A DNA stretch of 53,029 bases from Rhodoplanes roseus. Lineage in GTDB: Bacteria; Pseudomonadota; Alphaproteobacteria; Rhizobiales; Xanthobacteraceae. Of this stretch, positions 17,324 through 27,065 are shown one piece after another. Positions within the stretch are counted from its first letter, which is position 1, and each line of letters begins with the position of its first letter. The DNA is taken from NCBI RefSeq assembly GCF_003258865.1, contig NZ_NPEX01000010.1, forward strand, positions 1-53,029, in the 5' to 3' direction. The notes beneath the pieces are model-generated. The model was given only the letters and a program-made list of their open reading frames with translations, was not told the origin of the DNA and did no database searches. The position numbers and the translations under genes are program-made.

Positions 17324-20089
17324 ATGATCGAAAAGACCTATCAGCCCGCCGCCATCGAGGACCGCATCTCGGCCGCCTGGGAGGCGGCGCAGGCGTTCCG
17401 GGCCGGACGGCCGGAGCGCCAGGGCGCGGCGCCCTATTGCCTCGTCATTCCGCCGCCCAACGTCACCGGCTCGCTCCACATGGGGCACGCGCTCAACAAC
17501 ACGCTGCAGGACGTGCTCGTCCGGTTCGAGCGGATGCGCGGCAAGGACGTGCTGTGGCAGCCCGGAACCGACCATGCCGGCATCGCCACCCAGATGGTGG
17601 TCGAGCGGCAGCTCATGCAGCGGCAGGAGCCGTCGCGCCGTGACATGGGCCGCGAGGCGTTCCTGGAGCGGGTCTGGGCCTGGAAGGCCGAGTCGGGCGG
17701 CACCATCGTCAACCAGCTTCGCCGGCTCGGCGCCTCCTGCGACTGGTCGCGCGAGCGCTTCACCATGGACGAGGGCCTGTCGCGCGCCGTCCTGAAGGTG
17801 TTCGTCGAGCTGTACAACCAGGAGCTCATCTACAAGGACAAGCGGCTGGTCAACTGGGACCCCAAGCTCCTCACCGCCATCTCGGACCTCGAGGTGCAGC
17901 AGGTCGAGGTGAAGGGCCATCTCTGGCACATCCGCTATCCGGTCGAGGGCACCGACGAGACCATCACGGTCGCCACCACCCGGCCCGAGACCATGCTGGG
18001 CGATACCGCGGTCGCGGTGCATCCCGACGACGAGCGCTACACGCACCTCGTCGGCAAGCACGTGATCCTGCCGCTGGTCGGCCGCCGCATCCCGATCGTC
18101 GCCGACACCTACTCGGACCCGGAGAAGGGCACGGGCGCGGTCAAGATCACGCCGGCGCACGACTTCAACGACTTCGAGGTCGGCCGCCGGCACCACCTGG
18201 CGCTGATCAGCGTGCTCGACACCGAAGGGCGGCTCGACCTCGCCGAGAACGTCGACTTCCTCGAAGGTGTGCCGGTCACGCCGGCGCTGCAGGAGACCGT
18301 GGCGCTGCACGGGCTCGACCGCGTCGAGGCGCGCAAGAAGATCGTCGAGCGGCTGGAGGCCGAAGGCCTGCTCGCGACGATCGAGCCGCACACCCACATG
18401 GTGCCGCACGGCGACCGCTCGGGCGTCGTCATCGAGCCGTTCCTCACCGACCAGTGGTACGTCAACGCCAAGGCGCTGGCGGTGCGCGCCATGGAGGCGG
18501 TGCGCGACGGCTCGACCGTGTTCGTCCCGAAGACGTGGGAGAAGACCTATTTCGAGTGGATGGAGAACATCCAGCCGTGGTGCATCTCCCGCCAGCTCTG
18601 GTGGGGTCACCAGATTCCGGCCTGGTACGGGCCGGACGGCAAGGTGTTCGTCGCCGAGACCGAGGAGGAGGCCGTCTCCCGGGCGCTGGCCTACTACGCC
18701 GAGACCGAGGCCATCACGCCGATGGAAGGCCACGACATGGCGCTCGATCCGGACAGCCGGGCGCCGTTCCTGATCCGCGACGAGGACGTGCTCGACACCT
18801 GGTTCTCGTCGGCCCTGTGGCCGTTCTCGACGCTCGGCTGGCCCGACCAGACCCCCGAGGTCGCGCGCTACTATCCGACGAGCGTGCTGGTGACCGGGTT
18901 CGACATCATTTTCTTCTGGGTGGCCAGGATGATGATGATGGGACTTCACTTCATGGACGAGGTCCCGTTCAAGACCGTCTACATCCACGCGCTGGTCCGC
19001 GACGAGCGCGGCCAGAAGATGTCGAAGTCCAAGGGCAACGTCATCGACCCCTTGGAGCTGATCGACCAGTACGGCGCCGACGCACTGCGCTTCACGCTCG
19101 CCGCCATGGCGGCGCAGGGCCGCGACATCAAGCTCGCCAAGGCGCGGGTCGAGGGCTACCGCAACTTCGCGACCAAGCTGTGGAACGCCAGCCGGTTCGC
19201 CGAGATGAACGGCTGCGCCACGGTGCCGGGCTTCGACCCGCGCGGCGTGACGGAGACGCTGAACAAGTGGATCGGCCACGAGCTCGCCCGCGCCGTCGCC
19301 GAGACCACCGAGGCGATCGAGGCCTACAAGTTCAACGAGGCGGCGGGCGCGGTCTATCGCTTCGTCTGGAACGTCTACTGCGACTGGTACCTGGAGCTGT
19401 CCAAGCCGGTGCTGCTCGGCGCCGACGGTGCCGCCAAGGACGAGACGCGCGCCATGGTGGCCCATGTCCGCGACGAGATCCTGAAGCTGCTGCACCCGTT
19501 CATGCCGTTCGTCACCGAGGAGCTGTGGGCCGTGACGGCCGAGGGCGGGGCGCCCCGCGACGGCCTCTTGGCGCTCGCGTCCTGGCCGCAGGCCGACGGC
19601 CTATCGAACCCCGAGGCCGAAGCCGAGATCGGCTGGGTCATCGACCTCGTCCAGGCGATCCGCTCGGTGCGGGCCGAGATGAACGTGCCGCCGGCGACCC
19701 AGCTTCCGCTGGTGCTGACCGGCTCCGAGGCGAGCTTTGCGCGGGCGCAGCGCTGGACCGACGTGATCGAGCGGCTGGCCCGGCTCAAGGGGATCAGCCG
19801 TGCGGACGCCGCTCCCAAGGGGGCCGTCCAGCTCGTCGTGCGGGGCGAGGTCGCCGCGATCCCGCTCGCCGGCGTCATCGACATCGCGGCCGAGCGGGCG
19901 CGGCTCGGCAAGGAGAAGGCCAAGGCCGAGGCCGACATCGCCCGCGTCGACAACAAGCTCGGCAACGCCGACTTCCTGGCCCGCGCGCCCGAGGAGGTGG
20001 TCGAGGGCGAGCGCGAGAAGCGCGACGAGGCGGTCGCCCGCCGGGCCAAGATCCTCGAAGCCCTGGAGCGCCTGAAGGACGCCGGCTGA
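17324..20089 (+). CDS. valS: valyl-tRNA synthetase
   Basis: The protein has 921 residues. The class I signature HMGH lies in [13 protein letters not shown] (about 47-59), the KMSKS motif in [10 protein letters not shown] near residue 563, and the editing (CP1) domain between them includes [11 protein letters not shown] and the T-rich pocket. The C-terminal ~60 residues are a charged coiled coil that binds tRNA ([18 protein letters not shown]). It charges tRNA-Val in the cytosol. The start at 17324 fits the conserved [15 protein letters not shown]; the open frame further upstream crosses the repeat and promoter and is not part of the gene. Confidence 0.97.
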   Translation: MIEKTYQPAAIEDRISAAWEAAQAFRAGRPERQGAAPYCLVIPPPNVTGSLHMGHALNNTLQDVLVRFERMRGKDVLWQPGTDHAGIATQMVVERQLMQRQEPSRRDMGREAFLERVWAWKAESGGTIVNQLRRLGASCDWSRERFTMDEGLSRAVLKVFVELYNQELIYKDKRLVNWDPKLLTAISDLEVQQVEVKGHLWHIRYPVEGTDETITVATTRPETMLGDTAVAVHPDDERYTHLVGKHVILPLVGRRIPIVADTYSDPEKGTGAVKITPAHDFNDFEVGRRHHLALISVLDTEGRLDLAENVDFLEGVPVTPALQETVALHGLDRVEARKKIVERLEAEGLLATIEPHTHMVPHGDRSGVVIEPFLTDQWYVNAKALAVRAMEAVRDGSTVFVPKTWEKTYFEWMENIQPWCISRQLWWGHQIPAWYGPDGKVFVAETEEEAVSRALAYYAETEAITPMEGHDMALDPDSRAPFLIRDEDVLDTWFSSALWPFSTLGWPDQTPEVARYYPTSVLVTGFDIIFFWVARMMMMGLHFMDEVPFKTVYIHALVRDERGQKMSKSKGNVIDPLELIDQYGADALRFTLAAMAAQGRDIKLAKARVEGYRNFATKLWNASRFAEMNGCATVPGFDPRGVTETLNKWIGHELARAVAETTEAIEAYKFNEAAGAVYRFVWNVYCDWYLELSKPVLLGADGAAKDETRAMVAHVRDEILKLLHPFMPFVTEELWAVTAEGGAPRDGLLALASWPQADGLSNPEAEAEIGWVIDLVQAIRSVRAEMNVPPATQLPLVLTGSEASFARAQRWTDVIERLARLKGISRADAAPKGAVQLVVRGEVAAIPLAGVIDIAAERARLGKEKAKAEADIARVDNKLGNADFLARAPEEVVEGEREKRDEAVARRAKILEALERLKDAG

Positions 20090-20788
<699 letters not shown>

Positions 20789-20854
20789 CGGCGCAGGGAA
20801 CCTCGGCGCGCTTCCGGCGCTTCCCGATGGCGTCTACGGTTCGAGCGGATCGGC

Positions 20855-20947
20855 ACGCCAGGAGCTGGGACGCCAGGAGCTGGGACGCCAGGAGCTGGGA
20901 CGCCAGGAGCTGGGACGCCAGGAGCTGGGACGACGCCAGGAGGGGCC
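20855..20947 (+). repeat. five tandem 15-bp repeats, each with a Shine-Dalgarno core
   Basis: The unit ACGCCAGGAGCTGGG occurs five times without a mismatch (20855-20929). A degenerate sixth unit follows, whose CCAGGAGGGGCC is the actual ribosome binding site of the downstream gene (ATG at 20948). Each unit contains AGGAG inside a CCAG-GAG-CTGG mini-palindrome. Perfect identity suggests recent or ongoing expansion. Confidence 0.93.
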
Positions 20948-21709
20948 ATGCGCATCTTCGTCGCCGGCGCGACCGGGGTCATCGGTCGCCGCCTCGTTCC
21001 CATGCTGGTCCGCGACGGCCACGAGGTCACCGGCACGACCCGGCTGCCCGACAAGGCGGTCGCGCTGCAGCGGGCCGGCGCCCGGCCGGCCGTCGTCGAC
21101 GTGTTCGACGGCCCGGCGCTCGCGGCCGCGGTGGCGCAGGCGCATCCGGACGTGGTCATCCACCAGCTCACCGATCTGCCCGACCTCCTCGACGCCGAAG
21201 GGCTGAACGAGGCGCTCGCCCGCAACGCCCGCATCCGGGTGGAGGGCACCTGCAATCTGGTGGCCGCCGTGCAGGCCGCGAAGGTGCCCCGCCTGATCGC
21301 CCAGAGCATCGCCTTCGCCTATGCCGACGGTCCGCGGCCGTTCACCGAGGCGTCGCCGCTCGCCGCCCGTGAAGGGGGCCCGCAAGCCGTGACGGCCCGC
21401 GGGGTCCACGCCCTCGAGGAGCTGGTGACCCAGATGCCGGGCTTCGACGGCCTCGTGCTGCGCTACGGCCGGCTCTACGGCCCCGGGACCTGGGCCGAGA
21501 CGCCTCCCGCCGGTGCACCCCTGCATGTCGATGCCGCCGCCGAGGCGGCCCGGCTGGCGATCTCGCGCGGGGCGCCGGGCCTCTACAACATCGCCGAGGA
21601 GGATGGCGAGGTGGCGATCGACAAGGCGCGCGCCGAACTCGGCTTCGATCCGGCCTTCCGCCTCACCGAGCTCGCGGCGGAGGCCCGGCCGGCCGGAACG
21701 GCCGGCTGA
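20948..21709 (+). CDS. NAD-dependent epimerase/dehydratase-like (atypical extended SDR)
   Basis: The 253-residue protein begins with a Rossmann motif [16 protein letters not shown] (glycines in GATGVIG) and has the SDR-like [10 protein letters not shown] and [10 protein letters not shown] segments. The usual catalytic YxxxK is missing; the equivalent stretch reads [12 protein letters not shown]. It may bind NAD(P) without standard dehydrogenase chemistry, or use other residues. The start follows GGAGGGGCC and the 15-bp repeat array. Its last 47 bases overlap, tail to tail, the end of the glycosylase gene on the other strand. Substrate unknown. Confidence 0.85.
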   Translation: MRIFVAGATGVIGRRLVPMLVRDGHEVTGTTRLPDKAVALQRAGARPAVVDVFDGPALAAAVAQAHPDVVIHQLTDLPDLLDAEGLNEALARNARIRVEGTCNLVAAVQAAKVPRLIAQSIAFAYADGPRPFTEASPLAAREGGPQAVTARGVHALEELVTQMPGFDGLVLRYGRLYGPGTWAETPPAGAPLHVDAAAEAARLAISRGAPGLYNIAEEDGEVAIDKARAELGFDPAFRLTELAAEARPAGTAG

Positions 21710-22268
21710 GGAAGGGCGAGCCCTTCAGCCCGTAGCGCCACGGCTTGTCGGCCGCCTTGGTGATGCCGATTCGCGGGCCGGCGACGATCTCGGGCTCTTC
21801 TGCGCGGGGCAGCAGCGCGAAGGGCGGTGCGTCGAGCGGGGCACCGTCGAGCGCCCGGGTGATGCCGAGCGCCTGGCACAGGCGGCCGGGGCCGGAGCAC
21901 AGCAGCCGCTCCTCGGCCAGCCCACGCCGCTCCCGCATGAGCTCGATCCCCACGGTCGGCGCGATGGCGCGGATCAGAACGGCGCTGGCCGAGCCCTCCG
22001 GCTCGCAGACCGCGTTCACGCACCAATGGATGCCGTAGGACCGGTAGACATAGGCATGTCCGGGCGGGCCGAACATCACGGCGTTGCGCTCGGTGCGGCC
22101 GACATAGCTGTGCGCCGCCGGATCCGTGTGGTGATAGGCCTCGACCTCGACGACCACGCCGCCGATGCCGTCGACCAGCAGGGTGGCGCCGATCAGCTCG
22201 GGCGCCACCCGATGAACGCTGCGGGCGAAAAAGTCGCGGTCCAGGCGGGGCAGGGCCGTGCGCCTCAT
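21663..22268 (-). CDS. DNA-3-methyladenine glycosylase (AAG/Mpg family)
   Basis: The 201-residue protein shows the AAG-family core: the catalytic Glu region [38 protein letters not shown] and [10 protein letters not shown], plus [14 protein letters not shown]. It removes alkylated purines such as 3-methyladenine and hypoxanthine from DNA, opening base-excision repair. The start [14 protein letters not shown] is chosen by homology; the frame extends 61 codons upstream without conservation. It overlaps the convergent epimerase-like gene by 47 bases at the 3' ends. Confidence 0.93.
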   Translation of the reverse strand: MRRTALPRLDRDFFARSVHRVAPELIGATLLVDGIGGVVVEVEAYHHTDPAAHSYVGRTERNAVMFGPPGHAYVYRSYGIHWCVNAVCEPEGSASAVLIRAIAPTVGIELMRERRGLAEERLLCSGPGRLCQALGITRALDGAPLDAPPFALLPRAEEPEIVAGPRIGITKAADKPWRYGLKGSPFLSRPFRPAGPPPRAR

Positions 22269-22604
22269 GGTGAAGGAATCCTCGACGGGATCGCTCGCAT
22301 CGTCACGAGCGGTTTGACGGTCTGGCGACCTGCGACGTGCATATTGAGCCGGGACGACGGGGACTTTCGGCAGCTCGGAACGTGATTGCGGCCGGTCGCG
22401 CTTAGCGGGCCGTCTGTGCATCCGTGACCACAGCGTGTGTCGTTGCCGCAACAGGGGATCAACATTTCCGTGACCGAGGCGATGTCAACCCTAAACGCCT
22501 ATTTTCCGCCACACGCCTCCACGATTTCGAATGGGTCCAGATCGCAGTCTTCGGCGCACCGATGCGCAGATCACCGATGGTCTCGACAGGGGACATGACT
22601 CGCG
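22269..22604. other. divergent intergenic region between glycosylase and ilvD
   Basis: This 336-base stretch separates two divergent genes and so must hold both promoters. I see no clear -35/-10 pair, riboswitch, leader peptide with a branched-chain codon run, or tRNA. The ilvD start at 22605 has AGGGGAC about 13 bases upstream, which is longer than usual. Confidence 0.4.
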
Positions 22605-24329
22605 ATGGACGCCAGGACGGACCTCAAGAGCAGGCTGCCCAGCCGGCACGTGACCGAAGGTCCCGAGCGCGCGCCGCATCGGTCCTACTACTACGCCATG
22701 GGCCTCACCAAGCAGCAGATCCACCAGCCCTTCGTCGGGGTGGCGAGCTGCTGGAACGAGGCCGCGCCCTGCAATATCGCGCTGATGCGTCAGGCCCAGG
22801 CCGTGAAGAAGGGCGTCGCGGCCGGTGGCGCCACGCCGCGTGAGTTCTGCACCATCACGGTGACGGACGGCATCGCCATGGGCCACGAGGGCATGAAGTC
22901 CTCGCTGCCGTCCCGCGAGGTGATCGCCGACTCGGTCGAGCTGACCATCCGGGGCCACGCCTACGACGCGCTGGTCGGGATCGCCGGCTGCGACAAGTCG
23001 CTGCCCGGCATGATGATGGCGATGTGCCGCCTGAACGTGCCGTCGATCTTCATCTACGGCGGCTCGATCCTGCCCGGCAGCTTCAAGGGCCAGCCGGTCA
23101 CCATCCAGGACGTGTTCGAGGCGGTCGGCCGGCACTCGGTCGGAGATCTGTCCGACGGCGACCTCGACGAGCTGGAGCAGGTCGCCTGCCCGTCGGCCGG
23201 CGCCTGCGGGGCGCAGTTCACCGCCAACACGATGGCGACCGTCTCGGAGGCGATCGGCCTCGCGCTGCCGTACTCGGCCGGCGCGCCGGCGCCCTACGAG
23301 ATCCGCGACCGCTTCTGCATGACGGCCGGCGAGCAGATCGTCGAGCTGATCCGCCGCAACATCCGGCCTCGCGATATCGTGACCCGCGAAGCGCTCGAAA
23401 ACGCCGCAGCGGCTGTTGCGGCCACGGGTGGTTCGACCAATGCTGCGCTTCATCTTCCCGCGATCGCCAGCGAGTGCGGCATCGCCTTCGATCTTTTCGA
23501 CGTGTCCGACGTGTTCAAGCGTACGCCGTATATTGCAGACCTGAAGCCGGGCGGCCGTTATGTCGCCAAGGACCTGTTCGAGGTCGGCGGCATTCCACTC
23601 ATCCTCAAGACGCTTCTCGACCACGGCTTCCTGCACGGCGACTGCATGACCGTGACGGGCCGCACCATGGCCCAGAACCTCGCCTCGGTGTCCTGGAACA
23701 AGGCGCAGGACGTCGTTCGTCCCGCCAACCGTCCGCTGCTGCCGACCGGCGGCGTGGTCGGCCTCAAGGGCAACCTCGCTCCGGACGGCGCGATCGTGAA
23801 GATCGCCGGGATGGAGAGCATCACGTTCACCGGCCCGGCCCGCTGCTTCGACGGCGAGGAGGCCTGCTTCGAGGCGGTGCGCAAGCGCCGCTACAAGGAA
23901 GGCGACGTGCTGGTGATCCGCTACGAGGGCCCGCAGGGCGGCCCCGGCATGCGGGAGATGCTGGCGACCACGGCCGCGCTCTACGGCCAGGGCACCGGCG
24001 GCAAGGTCGCCCTGATCACGGACGGACGCTTTTCCGGCGCCACCCGCGGCTTCTGCGTCGGCCATGTCGGCCCGGAGGCGGCGGCCGGCGGCCCGATCGG
24101 CCTGATCCAGGACGGCGACATCATCGAGATCGACGCCGAGGCCGGCACACTGAACGTGAAGCTCTCCAAGGCGGAGCTCGACGCTCGCCGCGCGGCCTTC
24201 AAGCCGAAGCGGACGACGGCGACGTCGGGCTACTTGTGGAAATACGCCCAGCAGGTGGGGCCGGCACGGACCGGCGCGCTCACCCATCCGGGCGCCGTGG
24301 CCGAGAAGAAGTGCTATGCGGACGTCTAG
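22605..24329 (+). CDS. ilvD: dihydroxy-acid dehydratase
   Basis: The 574-residue IlvD/Edd-family protein has the Fe-S and Mg ligands in GCDKSLPGMMMAM (Cys near residue 129) and CPSAGACGAQFTANTM (Cys near 194), plus the C-terminal TDGRFSGATRGFCVGHVGPEA region. It dehydrates 2,3-dihydroxy acids to 2-oxo acids in valine, isoleucine and pantothenate synthesis. It lacks neighbours of the pathway (no ilvC, ilvBN or leu genes here). The ExoR-like gene starts 14 bases before its stop codon ends, so the two are translationally coupled. Confidence 0.95.
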   Translation: MDARTDLKSRLPSRHVTEGPERAPHRSYYYAMGLTKQQIHQPFVGVASCWNEAAPCNIALMRQAQAVKKGVAAGGATPREFCTITVTDGIAMGHEGMKSSLPSREVIADSVELTIRGHAYDALVGIAGCDKSLPGMMMAMCRLNVPSIFIYGGSILPGSFKGQPVTIQDVFEAVGRHSVGDLSDGDLDELEQVACPSAGACGAQFTANTMATVSEAIGLALPYSAGAPAPYEIRDRFCMTAGEQIVELIRRNIRPRDIVTREALENAAAAVAATGGSTNAALHLPAIASECGIAFDLFDVSDVFKRTPYIADLKPGGRYVAKDLFEVGGIPLILKTLLDHGFLHGDCMTVTGRTMAQNLASVSWNKAQDVVRPANRPLLPTGGVVGLKGNLAPDGAIVKIAGMESITFTGPARCFDGEEACFEAVRKRRYKEGDVLVIRYEGPQGGPGMREMLATTAALYGQGTGGKVALITDGRFSGATRGFCVGHVGPEAAAGGPIGLIQDGDIIEIDAEAGTLNVKLSKAELDARRAAFKPKRTTATSGYLWKYAQQVGPARTGALTHPGAVAEKKCYADV

Positions 24330-25206
24330 TCGCGTTGGATTGCTGGTCGCTGCGGGCTTGGCCATCGGGCTGGGCACCGCAGTCGCGTTCGACGGGTCGC
24401 GGGGCCCGGCCGAGATCTCACCGGCCGTGAGCGTCGATCTCTTCCCGCGCGGTGCCGCCATGATGGCGCCCGGCCGGCTGCAGTCGCCGCCGGAGATGCG
24501 CAACCTCACGCCCGTGGAGGCGTTCCGCTCGGGCGCCCAGGCGCTGCGGGCCGGCGACACCAAGGGCGGCGTCTCGTCGCTCGAATACGCCGCCGCCTCG
24601 GGCCATCCGATCGCCCAGTGGAAGCTCGGCCGGATGTATGCCGAGGGCGACGGCGTCAAGCAGGACGACGTGCGTGCCTTCGAGTATTTCCGCGAGGTCG
24701 CCGACGCCCATGCCGACGAGAGCCCTGGCACCCCGCGCGCCCGCTTCGTCGCCAATGCCTTCGTGGCGCTCGGCAACTACTATCTCGACGGGATCCCGAA
24801 CTCGACCGTGAAGTCCGATCCGGACCGGGCGCGCGAGATGTTCACCTACGCGGCCTCGTATTTCGGCGACCCCGACGCCCAGTACAATCTCGGCCGCATG
24901 TATCTCGAAGGGCACGGCGGCGTGAAGGACGCCCGCCAGGCCGCGCGCTGGCTGCAGCTCGCCGCCAACAAGGGCCAGTACCAGGCCCAGGCGATGCTCG
25001 GCGCCATGCTGTTCAAGGGCGAGGCGGTGCCGCGCCAAGGGGCCCGCGGCCTGATGTGGCTGACGCTCGCCCGCGACGCCGCCACCCCGCAGGAGGCCTG
25101 GATCAACGACATGCACGCGGCCGCCTTCAAGACGGCGACCGACCAGGAGCGCGCCGCCGCGCTCGACTACATCGAGCGCTGGCTGCGCGGCGGCCGCCGG
25201 GAGTAG
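24316..25206 (+). CDS. exoR: Sel1-repeat periplasmic protein, ExoR-like
   Basis: The 296-residue protein has an N-terminal signal or anchor (Arg-Ser start, hydrophobic 8-25) and at least three Sel1-type repeats (HPIAQWKLGRMYAEGDGV, DPDAQYNLGRMYLEGHGG and QAQAMLGAMLFKGEAV). Residue pattern and order closely follow ExoR of Sinorhizobium and Agrobacterium, a periplasmic brake on the ExoS/ChvG-ChvI two-component system controlling exopolysaccharide and motility. No chvG or chvI is in the window. It overlaps the ilvD 3' end by 14 bases in another frame and is followed by convergent vapC. The ExoR identity is by family resemblance. Confidence 0.75.
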   Translation: MRTSSRVGLLVAAGLAIGLGTAVAFDGSRGPAEISPAVSVDLFPRGAAMMAPGRLQSPPEMRNLTPVEAFRSGAQALRAGDTKGGVSSLEYAAASGHPIAQWKLGRMYAEGDGVKQDDVRAFEYFREVADAHADESPGTPRARFVANAFVALGNYYLDGIPNSTVKSDPDRAREMFTYAASYFGDPDAQYNLGRMYLEGHGGVKDARQAARWLQLAANKGQYQAQAMLGAMLFKGEAVPRQGARGLMWLTLARDAATPQEAWINDMHAAAFKTATDQERAAALDYIERWLRGGRRE

Positions 25207-25224
25207 GGGCGGGCGAGCCGCCCC
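25206..25224. terminator. GC hairpin between convergent exoR-like and vapC genes
   Basis: GGGGCGG (25206-25212) pairs with CCGCCCC (25218-25224) around a five-base loop, starting on the last base of the ExoR-like stop and ending just before the vapC stop. No T run is present, so function as a two-way terminator is inferred from position. Confidence 0.35.
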
Positions 25225-25228
25225 GCCC

Positions 25229-25639
25229 TCACGTCACCGGCGCGAGCAGCGCCGCATAGGGCGTCGCGGCGCATTTGCGCGCGAGGCGCGCGTCCAGGCT
25301 TGCCAAGCGACAGCCACGCACCTCGCAGAGCGCCAGATAGAAGCAATCGTAGACCGGGTGGCGCAGGTCCAGGGCGATCGCGAAGGCACGGTCCTTGAGC
25401 GTCGCGCACGGGACGATCTCGTTGACCAGCCGTACCGCCTCGTCGAGCCCCCGACGGGCGAGATCGGCGTCGAAACGCTCGAACTGCACCAGCTTCCATG
25501 CGGCGCTGGCGATCTCGGCGATGATCAGGTCGGGGGCGATCAGCCGCTCATCGACCCCGAGGACGGATCTTGCAGCCGGGGTGTCACTGGTCTTGAAAGC
25601 CCAGCGCACCGCGACACTGGCGTCGACAACCAGTGTCAC
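25229..25639 (-). CDS. PIN-domain ribonuclease toxin (VapC type)
   Basis: The 136-residue protein is a single PIN domain with the four expected acidic residues D6 (VVDASVAV), E42 (IIAEIASAAW), D98 (YDCFYLALC) and D116 (SLDARL). VapC-type toxins cut specific RNAs, commonly initiator tRNA or rRNA. The start is GTG at 25639, whose GTGA overlaps the antitoxin stop by four bases, the usual coupling for such pairs. Position between exoR and xthA suggests an inserted cassette. Confidence 0.92.
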   Translation of the reverse strand: MTLVVDASVAVRWAFKTSDTPAARSVLGVDERLIAPDLIIAEIASAAWKLVQFERFDADLARRGLDEAVRLVNEIVPCATLKDRAFAIALDLRHPVYDCFYLALCEVRGCRLASLDARLARKCAATPYAALLAPVT

Positions 25640-25887
25640 GGAAGGTCCTCGTCGTCGCGGCCACAGCGGATCGCGGCCGACACGTCGAAGTCGCCGAGGT
25701 CGGGCGACTGCGCGAGCAGCCGCCGCGAGATCTCGAGCTTTTCGGCCGGTGTCAGCGGTGCCTCCGGAGCGGCCGCGCTGAGCAACTCGCGAAGCTCCTG
25801 CTCCAGCGAACGGCCATTCAGCTCGGCCCTTCGCTCGAGCCGCTCGATCAGCCTGTCGTCGAGATTCCTGACCAGGATTTCGCCCAT
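25636..25887 (-). CDS. ribbon-helix-helix antitoxin (VapB/FitA type)
   Basis: The 83-residue protein has an N-terminal Arc/FitA-like DNA-binding segment (MGEILVRNLDDRLIERLERRA then GRSLEQELRELL) and a C-terminal tail with acidic and aromatic residues (DLGDFDVSAAIRC) that would cover the PIN toxin active site. GGAGGGCG precedes the ATG. As antitoxin it is expected to repress its own promoter and bind the toxin encoded directly downstream. Confidence 0.88.
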   Translation of the reverse strand: MGEILVRNLDDRLIERLERRAELNGRSLEQELRELLSAAAPEAPLTPAEKLEISRRLLAQSPDLGDFDVSAAIRCGRDDEDLP

Positions 25888-25914
25888 CTCGCCCTCCGGT
25901 TGCGAGGTCGAAAG

Positions 25915-25920
25915 AGTATA
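25915..25920 (-). promoter_or_regulatory. -10 box of the toxin-antitoxin operon
   Basis: Reading the minus strand, TATACT lies 27 bases before the antitoxin ATG, a one-mismatch -10 hexamer in otherwise GC-rich DNA. No good -35 was found, which fits an operon that is autoregulated by its antitoxin. Confidence 0.35.
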
Positions 25921-25973
25921 TTCGGAAGCGACCCGCTGGGCTACTCGGCGAGGAGCGTGGGGTCCAAAAAACC

Positions 25974-26768
25974 TCACGCCGCCTCCACGGCCAAGTCGCA
26001 CCAGACCGGGACATGGTCGGACGGCTTGTCCCAGCCGCGGACATGCTTGTCGATGCCGGCGGCCGAAAGGCGGTCGGCGGCCTGGGGCGACAGCAGCAGG
26101 TGATCGATCCGCAGCCCCATGTTCTTCTGCCAGCAGCCCGCCTGATAGTCCCAGAAGGTGTAGAGCCCGGGCGCGTCGGAGCCGGCCCGGATGGCGTCGG
26201 TGAAGCCGAGCCCCTTCAGGGCGGCGAACTTTTCGCGGGTCGTGGGCAGGAACAGCGCGTCCTTGCTCCACGCCTCCGGGTTCGGGACGTCCTCGGGCGC
26301 CGGCAGCACGTTGTAGTCGCCCGCCATCACGAACGGCTCCTCCAGGGCGAGCCGCTCGCGGGCGTAGGCGGTGAGGCGATCCATCCAGCGCAGCTTGTAC
26401 GGATACTTCTCGGTGCCGACCGGGTTGCCGTTCGGCAGATACAGGCAGGCGATCCGGACCACGCCGCCCCCCTCGGCCGAGACGACGCCTTCGAGGAAGC
26501 GGGCGTGGTCGTCGTCGGGGTCGCCGGGCAGCCCCGGCGTCACCTCGTCGAAGGGGCGCCGCGACAGCAGGGCGACGCCGTTGAAGGTCTTCTGGCCGTG
26601 GACCCTCACATTGTAGCCGGCGGCCTCGATCGGCTCGCGCGGGAACGTGTCGTCGACGCACTTGGTCTCCTGCAGGCAGACGATGTCGGGCTTGCGCTCC
26701 TGCAGCCAGGACAGCAGGTGATCCAGCCGCTGCTTCACCGAGTTCACGTTCCAGGTCGCGATCCGCAT
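25974..26768 (-). CDS. xthA: exodeoxyribonuclease III
   Basis: The 264-residue protein is an XthA-type AP endonuclease: MRIATWNVNSV start, metal-binding Glu in CLQETKC, MAGDYNVLP, and the catalytic C-terminal SDHVPVWCD. It cuts DNA at abasic sites and trims 3' ends, completing repair begun by glycosylases. The start is chosen at the conserved MRIATWN; nine extra codons upstream are not conserved. A TTTTTT run directly follows the stop codon on its strand, which might end the transcript. Confidence 0.95.
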   Translation of the reverse strand: MRIATWNVNSVKQRLDHLLSWLQERKPDIVCLQETKCVDDTFPREPIEAAGYNVRVHGQKTFNGVALLSRRPFDEVTPGLPGDPDDDHARFLEGVVSAEGGGVVRIACLYLPNGNPVGTEKYPYKLRWMDRLTAYARERLALEEPFVMAGDYNVLPAPEDVPNPEAWSKDALFLPTTREKFAALKGLGFTDAIRAGSDAPGLYTFWDYQAGCWQKNMGLRIDHLLLSPQAADRLSAAGIDKHVRGWDKPSDHVPVWCDLAVEAA

Positions 26769-27065
26769 CTGTCCTCTCCGCCGGGCGTGGGACATTGTCC
26801 CCCTGGACCGCCCCGGTTCAATTACATTTTCGCAACCATCCGGCCGGTTGGTGCGTGCCCATTTGCGGTATGCTAATTGCTATGTATCAAAACTGCTGAC
26901 GTCTCCGGCCACTCGTCCGAGGACCCCCATGGCCCCGTCGCTGCCCGAGTCCCCGATGGTTCGACACCTGTTTCGGCAGGCGCACCATGCTGGGTTGCGG
27001 TGGTCACACGCTGCGATGCACTCTCCTCCCCTGATGCACGTTCTCCTGAAGACGGACCCCTCATA

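Noticed and set aside
20803-20828. second EcfG-like site after the P-II gene
   Set aside because: GGAAC is followed 16 bases later by CGCT, not CGTT, and it lies before the repeat array of a gene with no stress link.
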